A stretch of 64,000 bases of DNA from Sternotherus odoratus (taxonomy: Eukaryota; Chordata; Testudines; Kinosternidae), in assembly GCA_032164245.1 (NCBI GenBank), contig JAVMKO010000020.1, forward strand, positions 7,715,206-7,779,205, in the 5' to 3' direction. This document shows positions 11,156-21,127 of this stretch, piece after piece. Numbering within the stretch: the first letter of the stretch is position 1; each line of letters starts with the position of its first letter. Below the pieces are notes generated by a model. The model searched no databases. It was not told the DNA's origin and was given only the letters and a program-made list of their open reading frames with translations. A program made the translations under genes and the position numbers.

Positions 11156-12120
11156 GTTACGGATTCATGATTAGACAAACCATGAAAGCCATTTCGTACA
11201 TTTAACTTCTGAATTTGATATGAGTGATAAGAGAGGGCTTTCACTATTTCTCAGGATTGGACCTTGGTTTGTTAGCTTTTCTTATTTGAATACACCACAA
11301 GAATAGAATTGAAGGGACCCAACAGAAAAAGAATAGGTTTTTGCTTTTGTTTTAAAAGTAATTAACATTGAAAAGAGATTTGTGATTCTAATTCCCTCAA
11401 TTTGATCAGGGGAATGAATAGATTATTAAGACTCAATATCTTATATCATCTCCTGCCATCACTGAAGGGGTGCAAAGTGAAGTATACAAATCACTAAATT
11501 GCTTCAAAGCTATTTGACAGCTGCAAATTACAAAATTGATCATCAGGCTAATTTATATTGCTCAAAGAAGAGAAGAAGGAAAAAAACATTTGGGATTATC
11601 ATAAGAAATAAATCCTTTCACAAGCTACATTTTAAAAGCCTCTAGTCTAGGCTCCATCAGAAAACCTGTGGAATCTAAGTCATTCCAATATAAAAAGCTG
11701 CTTCTCTTCCTTTATCTTTGTTCTTTTCACCTCATATCAACCTTTCCACATGAGTTTAGGACAAAGTGTGAATGTAACCTGAGTTCTGCTGGCTTCATCT
11801 GTATCCACTCAGATTGTCTGGGGCTCTGATTTATAAGAGATTCATTCCCAAGGGAAGTAAAGAGGCATATTTTTTCCCCAGTTTCAGCAATCTACATGGA
11901 ACTCGAAAGGAGGAGCACAGGTTGCAGGAGGGAAGAGTTTGGAGGAAGCATTGGGAAGCCCGTCTGTGTACACATGGCTAGAATGCTAGCTCCAGTTGTC
12001 ACTTCCCTGAAAATAGTTTTTGATGAAAAGCCAGTTCAATTTTAGGAAAATGGAACCCTCTTATCTTACCCAGCATGTGGTACAGTACATGCAAGACCAG
12101 CTTGTGTCTTAAGTCAAGAC
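11156..12120. other. low-copy AT-rich DNA
   Basis: No gene or confident repeat. The stretch 11,200-11,700 is AT-rich and non-repetitive, but nothing further can be claimed from sequence alone. Confidence 0.4.
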
Positions 12121-12184
12121 CTGATCCAACACCCACTGAAGTGAAGGGAAAAACTCCCATTGACTACAATGGGCTTTGGCTCAG
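12121..12184. repeat. 64-bp near-perfect palindrome (short dispersed palindromic repeat)
   Basis: CTGATCCAACACCCACTGAA on the left pairs with TACAATGGGCTTTGGCTCAG on the right, with the symmetry centre in AAAAACTCCC. Words such as CCCATTGACTACAATGGG recur in similar palindromes elsewhere in the window. Confidence 0.8.
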
Positions 12185-13805
12185 ACAGCGTATGAGCTGG
12201 GGTGGTCTTGGGATTGTAGAGGAAGGTTCCTCCTGGAAGCCACTAGTATATTGAGCCTTATTTCAGCCTCCTGTACCCTTTGGCCCTTGGAAATGTCTGG
12301 TGGATCTGCAATTAAATCCCTCTCTACCAAATATTCTTGTATGCTAACAGAGAGTTCTGCATGGGATAGCTCTGGGGTGTGCTCTCCACTCCCGTTTCAG
12401 TATTGAGAATTCTTGATCTTTCCAGACACAGAACAACTAAACCACTTTCAGGGAAGTCAGTGACCCATGCCTCTGTCTGTATGTGTATTTGGAAGCTGAG
12501 ATGATAGGAGTAGTTATGGAACAAACACCCTGGACCAGAGAACGTTTCCTTGTGTAATAATTTACTCTGCAACGTAGCCCTGTTCAGGGTGGTGAGCAAA
12601 GGCATTGCAATCTAGCCCAATGGGCCTTCTCTATGCTGTGTAAAACTCAACAGAGGTTGTTCCCTCATTTGCCCTGATTCAATAGGTTAACTATGTGTGA
12701 ACACTAGTGTTTTTATAAGATGGATTTTATGCCCACTGAAGTCAAGCATCAAGCTCCCTCTGATTATCATGAATCAGATCCTGCCCCATTAGGTTTCTGA
12801 CGATATTGTCCTTTACTCACTTGAAATTGTATCCTCCTATTAAAGTCAGTGAGAACTGGATTTAGCCCTGGTGCCCTTCCCAAAAGCCTCACTTTAAAAA
12901 GGGTTGGTATATACATATCTAGCATAAAATGAGTTCAAATATGATACTAGTAGATAAACGTGCCCTCTAGGCAGATGTCTAAGTACCAAATTATTGGAGC
13001 TAGCAGCATTTTATTGAACTCCTTTTGGCTCATTGTACTTCTTGGCATATTTTGAATAGCAACTTGGCTTATTTCACCCCATTAAGGAATTTTTAATAGG
13101 GAGCATTTGTAATACAACGCGTCTAATGTAGGGATCAATAAATCCTCTAATTCTTGTGTCCAGAACCCTCTATTTTCTTTGTCACCCACACTGTGAAGTG
13201 GGTTTCCGTGTGCTAACCAATGCTAGGTTATCCCCATTAGGGGAACTGCACATACAGTTCCTGCAATTCCCAGAGATGGTTCTATCTCTACAGTTATTAC
13301 ATGCTTTTCTTTTCCCCTCTCTATTGGACTCAGTGACAATAATCCATGTCTCAAGTCTCCAAAGGGGTGCACTGTTCCTTAGCCATGCACTGCCCACAGT
13401 GTGCACACACAAGTCAAGCATAATTCTTGTTCACCTATGCACACTGGATATTTTATCCACATGCAGATCCATGATTGTGTTTGTGCAACTTTGCACTGCC
13501 TGAAAAGATTGGATCTTTGTGCACACATTAGGATCGGGTTTATGCTAATGCAGTTCTGCCTTGCAGTCATATATCAAGGGTTCTGTTCCTATGATTGGGC
13601 ATGCAAAAGCAGGCACGTGTTCCTTACTTTTTGTTTGTTTTTTTCCATTGTTCTTTACCATGTTTCACTTTGCAAAGAGGCTGCCTTCTATACTGATTCA
13701 TCCTTAGTGCTTGGTACATGAACTATGTTTTAAGATTTATATTAGTACAAAGTGTTGGCCTTTTAAATTCTGGAAGCTTTTAAAATAACAGCACTTAAAC
13801 AGCGT
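12185..13805. other. low-copy DNA with palindromic-repeat remnants
   Basis: Near 12,715-12,870 the words CCCACTGAAGTCAAGC, GAATCAGATCCTGCCCC and AAAGTCAGTGAGAACTGG belong to the dispersed palindromic repeat. No gene is supported. The frames of 79-115 codons at 13,156-13,721 overlap on both strands and show no domain. Confidence 0.4.
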
Positions 13806-14075
13806 GAGCAGCAATGGCTGAGTGATTAAGGCACTTGACTGCAATCCTGAAGGTTGTGCATATTACTTGATCTCATTCTGAAAAGCCACCTCCAGTTCAC
13901 CCAAGAGCAAAATGGGTACCTAATCCATTGGGTTAGGGCAGTCAAAAATAGCTGAACATGATGCTGGCCATGTCACTCTCTTGCATACCATTGGCTATGA
14001 ACCTTTGGCTATGAGCCATTGCCACAGTGGGTCTTTGACTTACATAGTGCTTTACATCTTTAATGTGCTATAGAA
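13806..14075 (+). mobile_element. candidate SINE with a tRNA-Ser-like head
   Basis: GCAGCAATGGCTGAGTGATT, then AAGGCACTTGACTGCAATCC, resembles the 5' half of a serine or leucine tRNA with an A box (TGGCTGAGTGATTAAGG). The B box and 3' acceptor strand are not intact, so it is not a tRNA gene. AAAATGGGTACCTAATCC and TAGTGCTTTACATCTTTAAT follow like a SINE body. This is a different head type from the other SINEs here. Confidence 0.5.
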
Positions 14076-14194
14076 AAAAGAACTGATGCTTTATTAAGGC
14101 CCAGTCTCCTTACTGGTAGGGGATGGGAAGCCAAGAGGAGCGGAGGTTGCTTTGCATCTCCTTGGATCAGACTCTAAGACTTTGGCTAGGAAAT

Positions 14195-14290
14195 CTGGTC
14201 TGTAGTTTTTAAAGGCTGAAAATTCAGTGAAAAACTTTTCTGAAAATTTAATGAAAAAAAAAGAAATTTCAGAAATTTTTGATTGCTTCT
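14195..14290. repeat. GAAAATTT-rich repeat fragment
   Basis: The words AAAATTCAGTGAAAAAC and AATTTCAGAAATTTTTG resemble the arms of the DNA transposon starting at 14,371, so this may be a second copy fragment. Confidence 0.4.
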
Positions 14291-14330
14291 AGCTACCGTT
14301 ATACATGCTCTCTGTAGGTTCTCTCTCTCT

Positions 14331-14342
14331 CCCCCCCCCCCC
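14331..14342. repeat. (CT)n followed by 12 C
   Basis: CTCTCTCTCT at 14,321-14,330 runs into 12 cytosines. Simple sequence. Confidence 0.85.
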
Positions 14343-14370
14343 ATATTATTCTCTGGTCATAACTTCAGTA

Positions 14371-14850
14371 GGGCTAGTTGAAAACTTTCAGTTGCAACTT
14401 TTTTGGAAGGAAAATTGGATGTTCAATCAATGTGTATTTTTGCTTTCCCAGGAAAATTGAATTTCTCATTTTTTAAAAAAGTCTCCAAAACTATTTTAAT
14501 TTAGTGCAGTATGATGCCTCATGGGAGTTGTAGTTTGGTTTCCTCATGTCCCCATTTGCCTCCATGTGTCTGGTTCCCAGCTGGATTACATCTCCTATGA
14601 TGCACCATGGTCATCAACTCCTATGTTGCAACCAACACCCTTTACCAGGAAGGAAAACTCTGGTGCATCATGGGAGATGTAGTACAACAAGGGAGCCCTT
14701 AGAAAGGACAATGAGAGCAGGAGGTGTTTGAACTAGAACTCTCATGAGACATGGTAGCATTTCTGAATGGAAAAAAAATCAGTTTTGTTTTTTCACAGAA
14801 ATGGTGACATTTTCCATGTGGGGGAGAGGGAACCATTTTCCAGCAAGCTC
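14371..14850. mobile_element. DNA transposon with GGGCTAGTTGAAAA ends and ZNF143-like motifs
   Basis: The left end GGGCTAGTTGAAAACTTTC is matched in inverse orientation by the right end (reverse complement GAGCTTGCTGGAAAATGG). TA lies outside both ends, which would fit a Tc1/mariner-type duplication but does not prove one. The arms are rich in GAAAATTT. The centre carries four copies, in both orientations, of a CATGGGAGTTGTAGT-type motif. No transposase remains. Related arms occur near 17.8, 35.2, 37.5 and 51.7 kb. Confidence 0.65.
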
Positions 14851-14852
14851 TA

Positions 14853-15881
14853 CTCTTGGATTCTATTGACAATTCTGTCATTCGCTTGCTTTGTTTCCTT
14901 TAAGTTGGTGTTCTCAATCTAGTTCCTGGCTATTCCTTTCAATGTCTGTCACGCCTCAGTATACTCAGCAGCCAGCTCTCTGTCTGCAGTCATTTGCCAT
15001 CCTCGCTCATTACATTTTTCTTCCAGACTTGAAAATGTGTTACTGTCTACACACCTTTCATGTTAGCATTGGCTCTAATTTATCTCCTTTTGGAAGCTCT
15101 GAGTTATGATGCTTCAATGCACTTCAATTCCCATCTAAGTGCCTTCTCACTGGGTATCCAAATTAAGGTAATGGTCCATTGCCAGACTCCCATGAGTGCA
15201 TCTGCACCGGGCCCTTGCAAAAAAAAACCAACACACACAAAAACAAAAACACGTAGACATGTGTACTAGTTGATGACCCAGCTTTCAGAGAGCAATTCAT
15301 TTCTGGCTCTTGTAAGTATGGGCTTATGATTTCATAAAAAGAAGTTGTGTCTTTATTTATGAAGAAATTAAGAGTTCCTTGGTCAGGATGAACATAGGTA
15401 ACTCAGAGGGTCACTGGAAAGTTCCTCATGTAGGAAGCTCAAAGGCAACATGAGTGGAAATACCCCCTTTAAAAAAAAGAAAAAAGTAGTGATTATTTTT
15501 GGACTATAGTGCCAAATGTTGATTGATGAACCACACCAACTAGGCTGGTGTCCCATGCTGAAGGTAATACTATTTATTAAATAATTTATTTCACTTCCCT
15601 ATTTCACTTAGAGACAGCGCTTTATGCTCTTTGGGTGTTTATTATTTGTAGATGTATGGTAACACACCACTATTCTAATATTTTATTACTATTTCATTTG
15701 ATCATCAGGCTAAATTAGTTCAAATAGCAGACCCTGAGGTTGTCAGTCGAGTGATATATTATTCTTAACATAAATACACAGCTATTTTATTTGACTGTTG
15801 AGTTTATTCATATGTATGGATGGATGTTACCTACATGTAAAATAAAGTGTCTGTGTATGTACGTACACAGCATACACCCAT
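14853..15881. other. low-copy DNA
   Basis: No feature could be supported. An A-rich (ACAAAA)n-like stretch lies near 15,218-15,252. Confidence 0.45.
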
Positions 15882-16010
15882 TTATCTGGTTTAAGATTAG
15901 CAGCCATGTTTATCTGTATCCATAAATAAGACGGGGAATACTTGTGGCACCTTGAAGATTAACCAGTTTATTTCAGCATAAGCTTTTGTGGGCTATAGCC
16001 CACTTATCTG
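15882..16010 (-). mobile_element. Penelope-like element 3' fragment, copy 1
   Basis: The plus strand shows GGGGAATACTTGTGGCACCT, ACCAGTTTATTTCAGCATAA and the 16-base perfect palindrome GTGGGCTATAGCCCAC (15,988-16,003). TTATCTG flanks the element at 15,882-15,888 and 16,004-16,010, a probable short target duplication. The copy is cut at the base of the hairpin on its 5' side (minus strand). The family assignment rests on the coding remnants in the copies at 21.1 and 28.9 kb. Confidence 0.65.
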
Positions 16011-16592
16011 AAACCCTATTATCTGAACCTCTTCATTATCCAATTCCCTTCCTTGTCCCTCCAGCATGAGAAACATGTTCTCTGCAGCATATATCTCATA
16101 CTGGGGGACAAGGAAGGGAGCTGGATAATGTGGAGGTTTGGATAATAGAGCAGAGACCCCCGGACAAGACTGTGAGGAGGAGGAGACCCTAGGTGCTAGG
16201 GAGACCATCCTACTGCTGATGGTGCAGGGAGCTCTCTGCAGTCTTACTGTCAGGAGACTGAGTGAGCAGAGCTGCAAAAGGTTCCCTCTGCTGCTGCAGG
16301 ACTGGTGACCCCAGATCCCTGCAAAGGTGGGGTTCAGGGAAGCCTTCAGTCCTCAGGGTCAGAGCAGCATCCTGCAGGAGTCCGGGGAATCTCTGCTTTG
16401 CCCTGCACCTTATGCTGCAGCGGTGTAGGAAGCCTAACGGAGATCCTGGGCAAGGACAGTGAGACAGAGGAGGGTGACATGCACCCATCTGCCAGGGAGC
16501 CCACCTCACTGCTGAATGGCTTCTGCCCTCTCAGTTATTCAAACTCCTGTTGTATCCAATTAAAATCTGTCTTCTGTGCCATTCAGATAATT
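16004..16592. repeat. TTATCTGAA-bounded segment with a long inverted repeat
   Basis: The left boundary TTATCTGAA and right boundary TTCAGATAATTGAG are inverted. Inside, arms at 16,018-16,070 and 16,095-16,147 pair over about 52 bp (for example TCCCTTCCTTGTCCC with GGGACAAGGAAGGGA). The middle (16,150-16,520) is GC-rich, unlike its surroundings. The end structure suggests a pogo/Tigger-like or other DNA transposon, but no transposase is recognised. Confidence 0.5.
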
Positions 16593-16669
16593 GAGAGTAT
16601 GCTACATATTTCTCTCTCTCTCTCCCTGTGGATACACATATTATAAAAATGTGTGTTGCAGCCGATACT

Positions 16670-16765
16670 TATCTTTGTAGCATTCAAAGATCCTAGTCAG
16701 GATTAGCCCACTTGCGCTGGGTGCTGTACAAACACAGAGAAGAGACAATCTCTGTGTATCAATGT
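16670..16765. repeat. SINE-tail type repeat fragment
   Basis: GCGCTGGGTGCTGTACAAAC followed by ACAGAGAAGAGACAATCTCT matches the GTGCTAGGCGCTGTACAAACAC repeat that is common in turtle and amniote DNA. It is also seen at 17.5, 31.1 and 42.3 kb. Confidence 0.6.
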
Positions 16766-16792
16766 GTGTTTAAAATAAGAGCTAGTATAATA

Positions 16793-17237
16793 CATAGAAT
16801 CATAGAAGATTAGGGTTGGAAGAGACCTCAGGGATCATCTAGTCCAACCCCTGCTCAAAGCAAGACCAATCCCCAACTGAATAATCCCAGCCAAGGCTTT
16901 GGCAAGATGAGCCTCAAAAACCTCTAAGGATGGAGATTCCACCACCTCCCAAGTTAAGGTAACCCATTCAGTGCTTCACCACCCTCCTAGTGAATGAGTT
17001 TTTCCTAATATTCAACCTAGACCTCCCACTCTGCAACTTGAGACTCTTACTCCTTGTTCTGTCATCTGCCACCAATGAGAACAGCTGAGCTCCATTCTAT
17101 CTGGAACCCCCCTTCCTGTAGTTGAAGGCTGCTATCAAATCCCCCCCTCACTCTTCTCTTCTGCAGAATAAATAACCCCAGTTCCCTCAGCCTCTTCTCG
17201 TAAATCATGTGCCCCAGCCCCCTAATCATTGTTGTTG
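16793..17237 (-). mobile_element. CR1 LINE 3' fragment
   Basis: CATAGAATCATAGAAGATTA marks the 3' tail at the left. CAGGGATCATCTAGTCCAAC, CCTCTAAGGATGGAGATTCC and CTCCTTGTTCTGTCATCTGC follow, and the copy extends to CCCCTAATCATTGTTGTTGC. It covers about 440 bp of the 3' UTR and ORF2 C-terminus. The reading frame is broken. Confidence 0.95.
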
Positions 17238-17950
17238 CATATATACATCAGGCTAAATAGGTTTGGAATGAAGGGTAAGAGGGTGCTGAATTAATCCAGG
17301 AAGGGAGAAAAGATGAAGAAAAGGAGCCAAAGGTGAAATGAAACAGGACCGAGCTATGAAAAAATACCCAAATAGAACTGACTGGAGTTATATGGAGGGT
17401 TTTTTTATGTAAAACTGGAACAAAGCACTGGTCAATCCAGGCCATTATGATTATTTATTTGTTATTATCACCATACAGTATAGGAGGCCTAGTCATGGAC
17501 CAGGAACCCACAGTGCTAGGTGCTTTACATAGAAGATGCTTTTTTCTATAATTTAAGTAATATTATTTGACCCTGGGTGTAGTTTGGGCAGGTCAGGAAG
17601 GGGCATCCTCCCAAATTGCAAGGTTCAGGCAGCCATGGAATTTGCCCCCCCCCCCATACACCCCTGTTACTCTGACTGGAGCAGTGCACCTCCCACCCCC
17701 CCAAATATAGAAGTCTAACTACACCTACACATCTGACTAATTCTATTTACTGTTTTGTAGATCTCTTTGGAAACTTTCTGAGGGAACATTTTGCCATTTG
17801 AAAATACTGATTCAGTTCTACTGAAATGTTTTGACCACAAACAATTTTTGGGGAGATGGGGGGGGAGATTTCCTTTCCTGGGAAACTTTGAAACTTCAAT
17901 GTTTTGTTCTCAGGAGGAATTATTTTTTTTAATTTATTTATTTTTCCTTA
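17238..17950. other. low-copy DNA with repeat fragments
   Basis: 17,445-17,535 carries GGCCTAGTCATGGACCAGGA and GTGCTAGGTGCTTTACATAG, a SINE-tail type repeat. 17,645-17,655 is a run of 11 C. 17,780-17,930 carries TTTGCCATTTGAAAATACTG-type words of the GAAAATTT transposon family. No gene is supported. Confidence 0.5.
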
Positions 17951-17952
17951 AT

Positions 17953-18127
17953 TAAGAACGAGGAGTACTTGTGGCATTTTAGAGACTAACAAATTTATTT
18001 GGGCATAAGCTTTTGTGGGCTAAAACCCACTTCATCAGTTGTATAGAATGGAACATACAGTAGGAAGATAGATATATACAGGGAACATGAAAAGATGGGG
18101 ATTGCCATACCAACTCTAAGAGGCTAA
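17953..18127 (-). mobile_element. Penelope-like element 3' fragment, copy 2
   Basis: GAGGAGTACTTGTGGCATTT, then ACTAACAAATTTATTTGGGC, then the hairpin GTGGGCTAAAACCCAC (18,015-18,030) and TTCATCAG. It continues with TATAGAATGGAACATACAGT and CATACCAACTCTAAGAGGCT, as in the 28.9 kb copy. Read on the minus strand, an intact CTGATGA box (18,032-18,038) precedes the hairpin. The GAAA box has become AAAA. Confidence 0.75.
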
Positions 18128-18129
18128 TT

Positions 18130-18761
18130 ATTCCACATTTCTATCAACTCTACTATTTTTGCTTTGAAAATAATCAGTTTTAAGGAGGCTGAAAAATGTG
18201 ATTGTAAACTATAATTCATGCATCGAAACTGCACTTAAGTCAGAGAGACTTTGAATGTGATGCTGTCTATATTTACAAATGCAGATTTTCAGACAAGCAA
18301 GTTTTTCCCCACTGATTTTTCCCTCTCTGATTTTCTTTTCTCACAAGGTCTGTCTAGGAACAGATAATTTTTTTTATTTCCTGCATCCCTCCCCCACATC
18401 AGCCAGTTATCTCTGCAATCACCGCCTCATGCTGACATAACTCCCATTATGTGATTTTGTTTGTACAGGTTACCTTTGCATTAGGACGTGTTAGCTGTTC
18501 AGAGAGGCTCACTGTCATTATGTAGGGCTGCTGAAGTCTGCAAAATTAAATTGAACCACAATTCTCTGCGCTAGAGATGTTCTAAATGCTGGGCCATATT
18601 ATTGTCTTGTGTCCATGGGGAAGTGCATATAGGGGCTCCTTATCCTTCCCATCATAGGAGGCAGTGAATTTTCCCTTGCTTCTCCCCTGAGCCTAGGGTT
18701 GGTGGTGAGTAGCATTCTTAATTATAGTCTGTGTTCCCTTCCCACCTGCTACTACCTAAGT
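18130..18761. other. low-copy DNA
   Basis: No feature could be supported. Confidence 0.45.
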
Positions 18762-18892
18762 ACATCTATACTACCCGCCGGATCGGCGGGTAGTGTTCGA
18801 TGTATTGGGGGATTGATTTATCGCATCTTGTCTAGATGTGATAAATCGATCCCCGAACGCGCTCCCCGTCGACTCCGGAACTCGAACTCCAC
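18762..18892. mobile_element. MITE of the ACTACCCGCCGGATCGG family (copy 2, truncated)
   Basis: TACATCTATACTACCCGCCG starts the copy. A perfect 17-nt palindrome, CCCGCCGGATCGGCGGG, lies at 18,774-18,790. A second inverted pair, GATTTATCGCATC and GATGTGATAAATC, follows at about 18,815-18,848, then CCCCGTCGACTCCGGAACTC. The right half of the element is missing. Confidence 0.8.
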
Positions 18893-19429
18893 AAGATTGG
18901 GATTGGGACAAAATGTGAACAGTGTAAAATATTTCCAAGGTGAGAGCAAGCAGAATCATCTAGGTGCTGCTTTTTCCCCGAGCACCTGTCTGCCTTCAGA
19001 AGTCAGAGTTAAGCCTGCCCTGTCTGCAGACCAATTATTTGGACTCAGCAGGCAAGCACTTTGTATGAGCATTTCAGGATTATGCAAAATAAACCATTTT
19101 TTGCAGGCACTTAGCTCATCGTCGTTGAGTTTTTTCCCCCTTCTTCTTTGTTGACTATTTTTTTCCAGTTGTGAATAAGGAGTAATGGAACAAACAAAGC
19201 ATTGTACAATCAGTAAATAATGTACTGCATGGAAGAGAGAGCAAATAGAAAAGAAAATGGAATTACATAGCTTTACAAAATGCAGATATGCCAGCAGTGG
19301 TGGCAATATTTTCTGTCATTTGCGTTTGGTTTCTTGGTTGGACTGACGCCTTTCACTTTAATTCCCTAATAATTCATTATTGAACTTGCCTTCTGTGATA
19401 TTATTGACAGAAGTTGCAACCAAGGTCCT
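18893..19429. other. low-copy DNA
   Basis: No feature could be supported. The 151-codon plus-strand frame at 18,699-19,154 spans the truncated MITE and has no domain, so it is treated as chance. Confidence 0.45.
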
Positions 19430-20040
19430 GTAGTGGCATCAAATTTTGTATAAAGGGGGTCACATAAGGTGTCTAATACAAGGTTATGGTCTTCTGGTGA
19501 TGATTATGCTATCTGTATGCATGTATAATTTTTGTATTTAAAGTTATGAATATTGGCTCTATACTGTGTATATCTCAAACTTATGCAATACTTCTGGGTG
19601 ACATCCCAGACAAGTTGATGTTAGCTCTGCCTAGCCTGCTTAATGGCCCATTAAGGACCATCAGCTATAGAATTGACCCATTGAGAGAAGGCAGACACAC
19701 CTTGTAACTCAGCAAGGTTTTGCCCATATGACTCCAAACTCCATTTTGCTGTAATTTTCCACAATAAGAACAAAGAGGTGTTCTTACACCTGGAAAAGAC
19801 TATAAAAGGCTGATGCCTCATCTCCATCTTGTCTTAAGTCCCGCTTCTTACCTCTGGAGGGGAGAAGGGCTAGAAATTGGCCCATATGGAGTGTATTTTT
19901 TGTGTGTGATAATTTGGTGGCGGTGTTTATATTCTCTCAACAATAGCTCAGAAAAACAATAGCTCAGAACAGATGCATTGCCACAGAAGTGGAATCTGCT
20001 TTGGACTTGTATGTTTATTCTGGGATACGGGGATTCTGTC
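19430..20040 (+). mobile_element. LTR-like segment of an endogenous retrovirus or LTR retroelement
   Basis: The segment has promoter-like organisation: CATGTATAATTTTTGTATTT, CTGGGTGACATCCCAGACAA, GGCCCATTAAGGACCATCAG, then CTGGAAAAGACTATAAAAGG with a good TATA box (19,799-19,806). CTCATCTCCATCTTGTCTTA and CCTCTGGAGGGGAGAAGGG follow downstream. The order recalls a long-terminal-repeat family common in turtle genomes. No internal genes, paired LTR, or TG/CA ends with a duplication are visible, so the exact limits are uncertain. Confidence 0.5.
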
Positions 20041-20376
20041 AGGTAAATGTTTGTGAATTCACACAGCTCTGAAGATTGCTGCTCTCATCTTGATGAAATA
20101 AATACAGGACTTTGATTGGTGCCTCCTGGGAGCCAGGAAGCTGGGGAAATGGACTTGAAACTTCTCTCTCCATTTTCATTTCGCCTTTAAGGTGAGAAGA
20201 CAAAGAAGCTGCTGTCCCATAAACACTGAGCAACAGATTTCCCTGTCCACATATCCCATCCCGAAATTGGAAGGCTGTACGAGTTGAAGAGGGAGGAAAG
20301 GGGAAAATGACTGGGTTGAACCTGAACACTCTTGGATTTTTAAAATTCCACCTGTTTCAGGAAAAGAGTGAAAAAT

Positions 20377-20690
20377 GTGGTAGTATCATCCAGTGGATAG
20401 AGCACTGGACTGGAATTTGGTTGGCCTTTAATTTCCAGCATTGTCACTGATCCCTTGGGTGACCATCTGCTTCTAACCCTCTTAATTACTTCAGAAAATT
20501 GCCCTTCAATGGACTGCATTTCCAAATGTTTAGTGACTTTGGGTGCTAATGCTTCCATGTTTGGGCAATTCATCTGTTCTGAGCTATTATTGCCTGAGAC
20601 AATTACACGGCGTTTCAGAGGGTCAGAGCTCGGTACTTATTAAAAATTAGGCCATTTTAAGGTGTATCATGTGAGGCACTGAAAATCACT
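20377..20690 (+). mobile_element. tRNA-derived SINE plus palindromic tail
   Basis: The head TATCATCCAGTGGATAGAGC is followed by ACTGGACTGGAATTTGG, then CACTGATCCCTTGGGTGACC. The 3' part contains GACTTTGGGTGCTAATGCTT and TTTCAGAGGGTCAGAGCTCG, and ends with GGCCATTTTAAGGTGTATCA. The copy is old and diverged. Confidence 0.6.
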
Positions 20691-20835
20691 AGTCATTCAA
20701 GACCTCAATCCTTTTTTCTATGCTGTGTGTCTATACTCCTGGGACCAGGAAGCCGATGGTGGGTCCAGCCCACAGATAAGAATGAGTGTGGGTGCGTGCT
20801 ATGTGTATATAGATATTGGTGTATTTAATACACAT

Positions 20836-20850
20836 ACACACACACACACA
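20836..20850. repeat. (CA)n microsatellite
   Basis: About seven CA units flanked by further CATA words. A TATTATTATTATTAT run lies at about 20,909-20,923. Confidence 0.85.
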
Positions 20851-21127
20851 TATCCATGCACATTTTTTTCATTTTTTCCTTGTATAAAAATCTGTGCTAA
20901 GTTCTTATATTATTATTATTATATTTTTTTACATACATTTGATAACTTGAAAGTATCTGGAAAGGATTTGCAATCTGGATGTTTTCATTTATTTTTTAAA
21001 GTCTGTGGAGGTTAAGGATTTTTGTTTGTGTTTTAATATGACTCAGTCATAATAAACAAATGAAAATCTAACATTCTCCCTTTGCTATCAATGTTCGTCA
21101 CTAGCTGGCCATGAGATTTCACTTACT

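Noticed and set aside
13806..13870. A functional tRNA-Ser gene
   Set aside because: The A-box half is recognisable, but no proper B box, variable arm or matching acceptor strand follows, and a SINE-like body continues.
18699..19154. 151-codon plus-strand open frame as a gene
   Set aside because: It runs through the truncated MITE and unrelated flanking DNA and has no recognisable domain.
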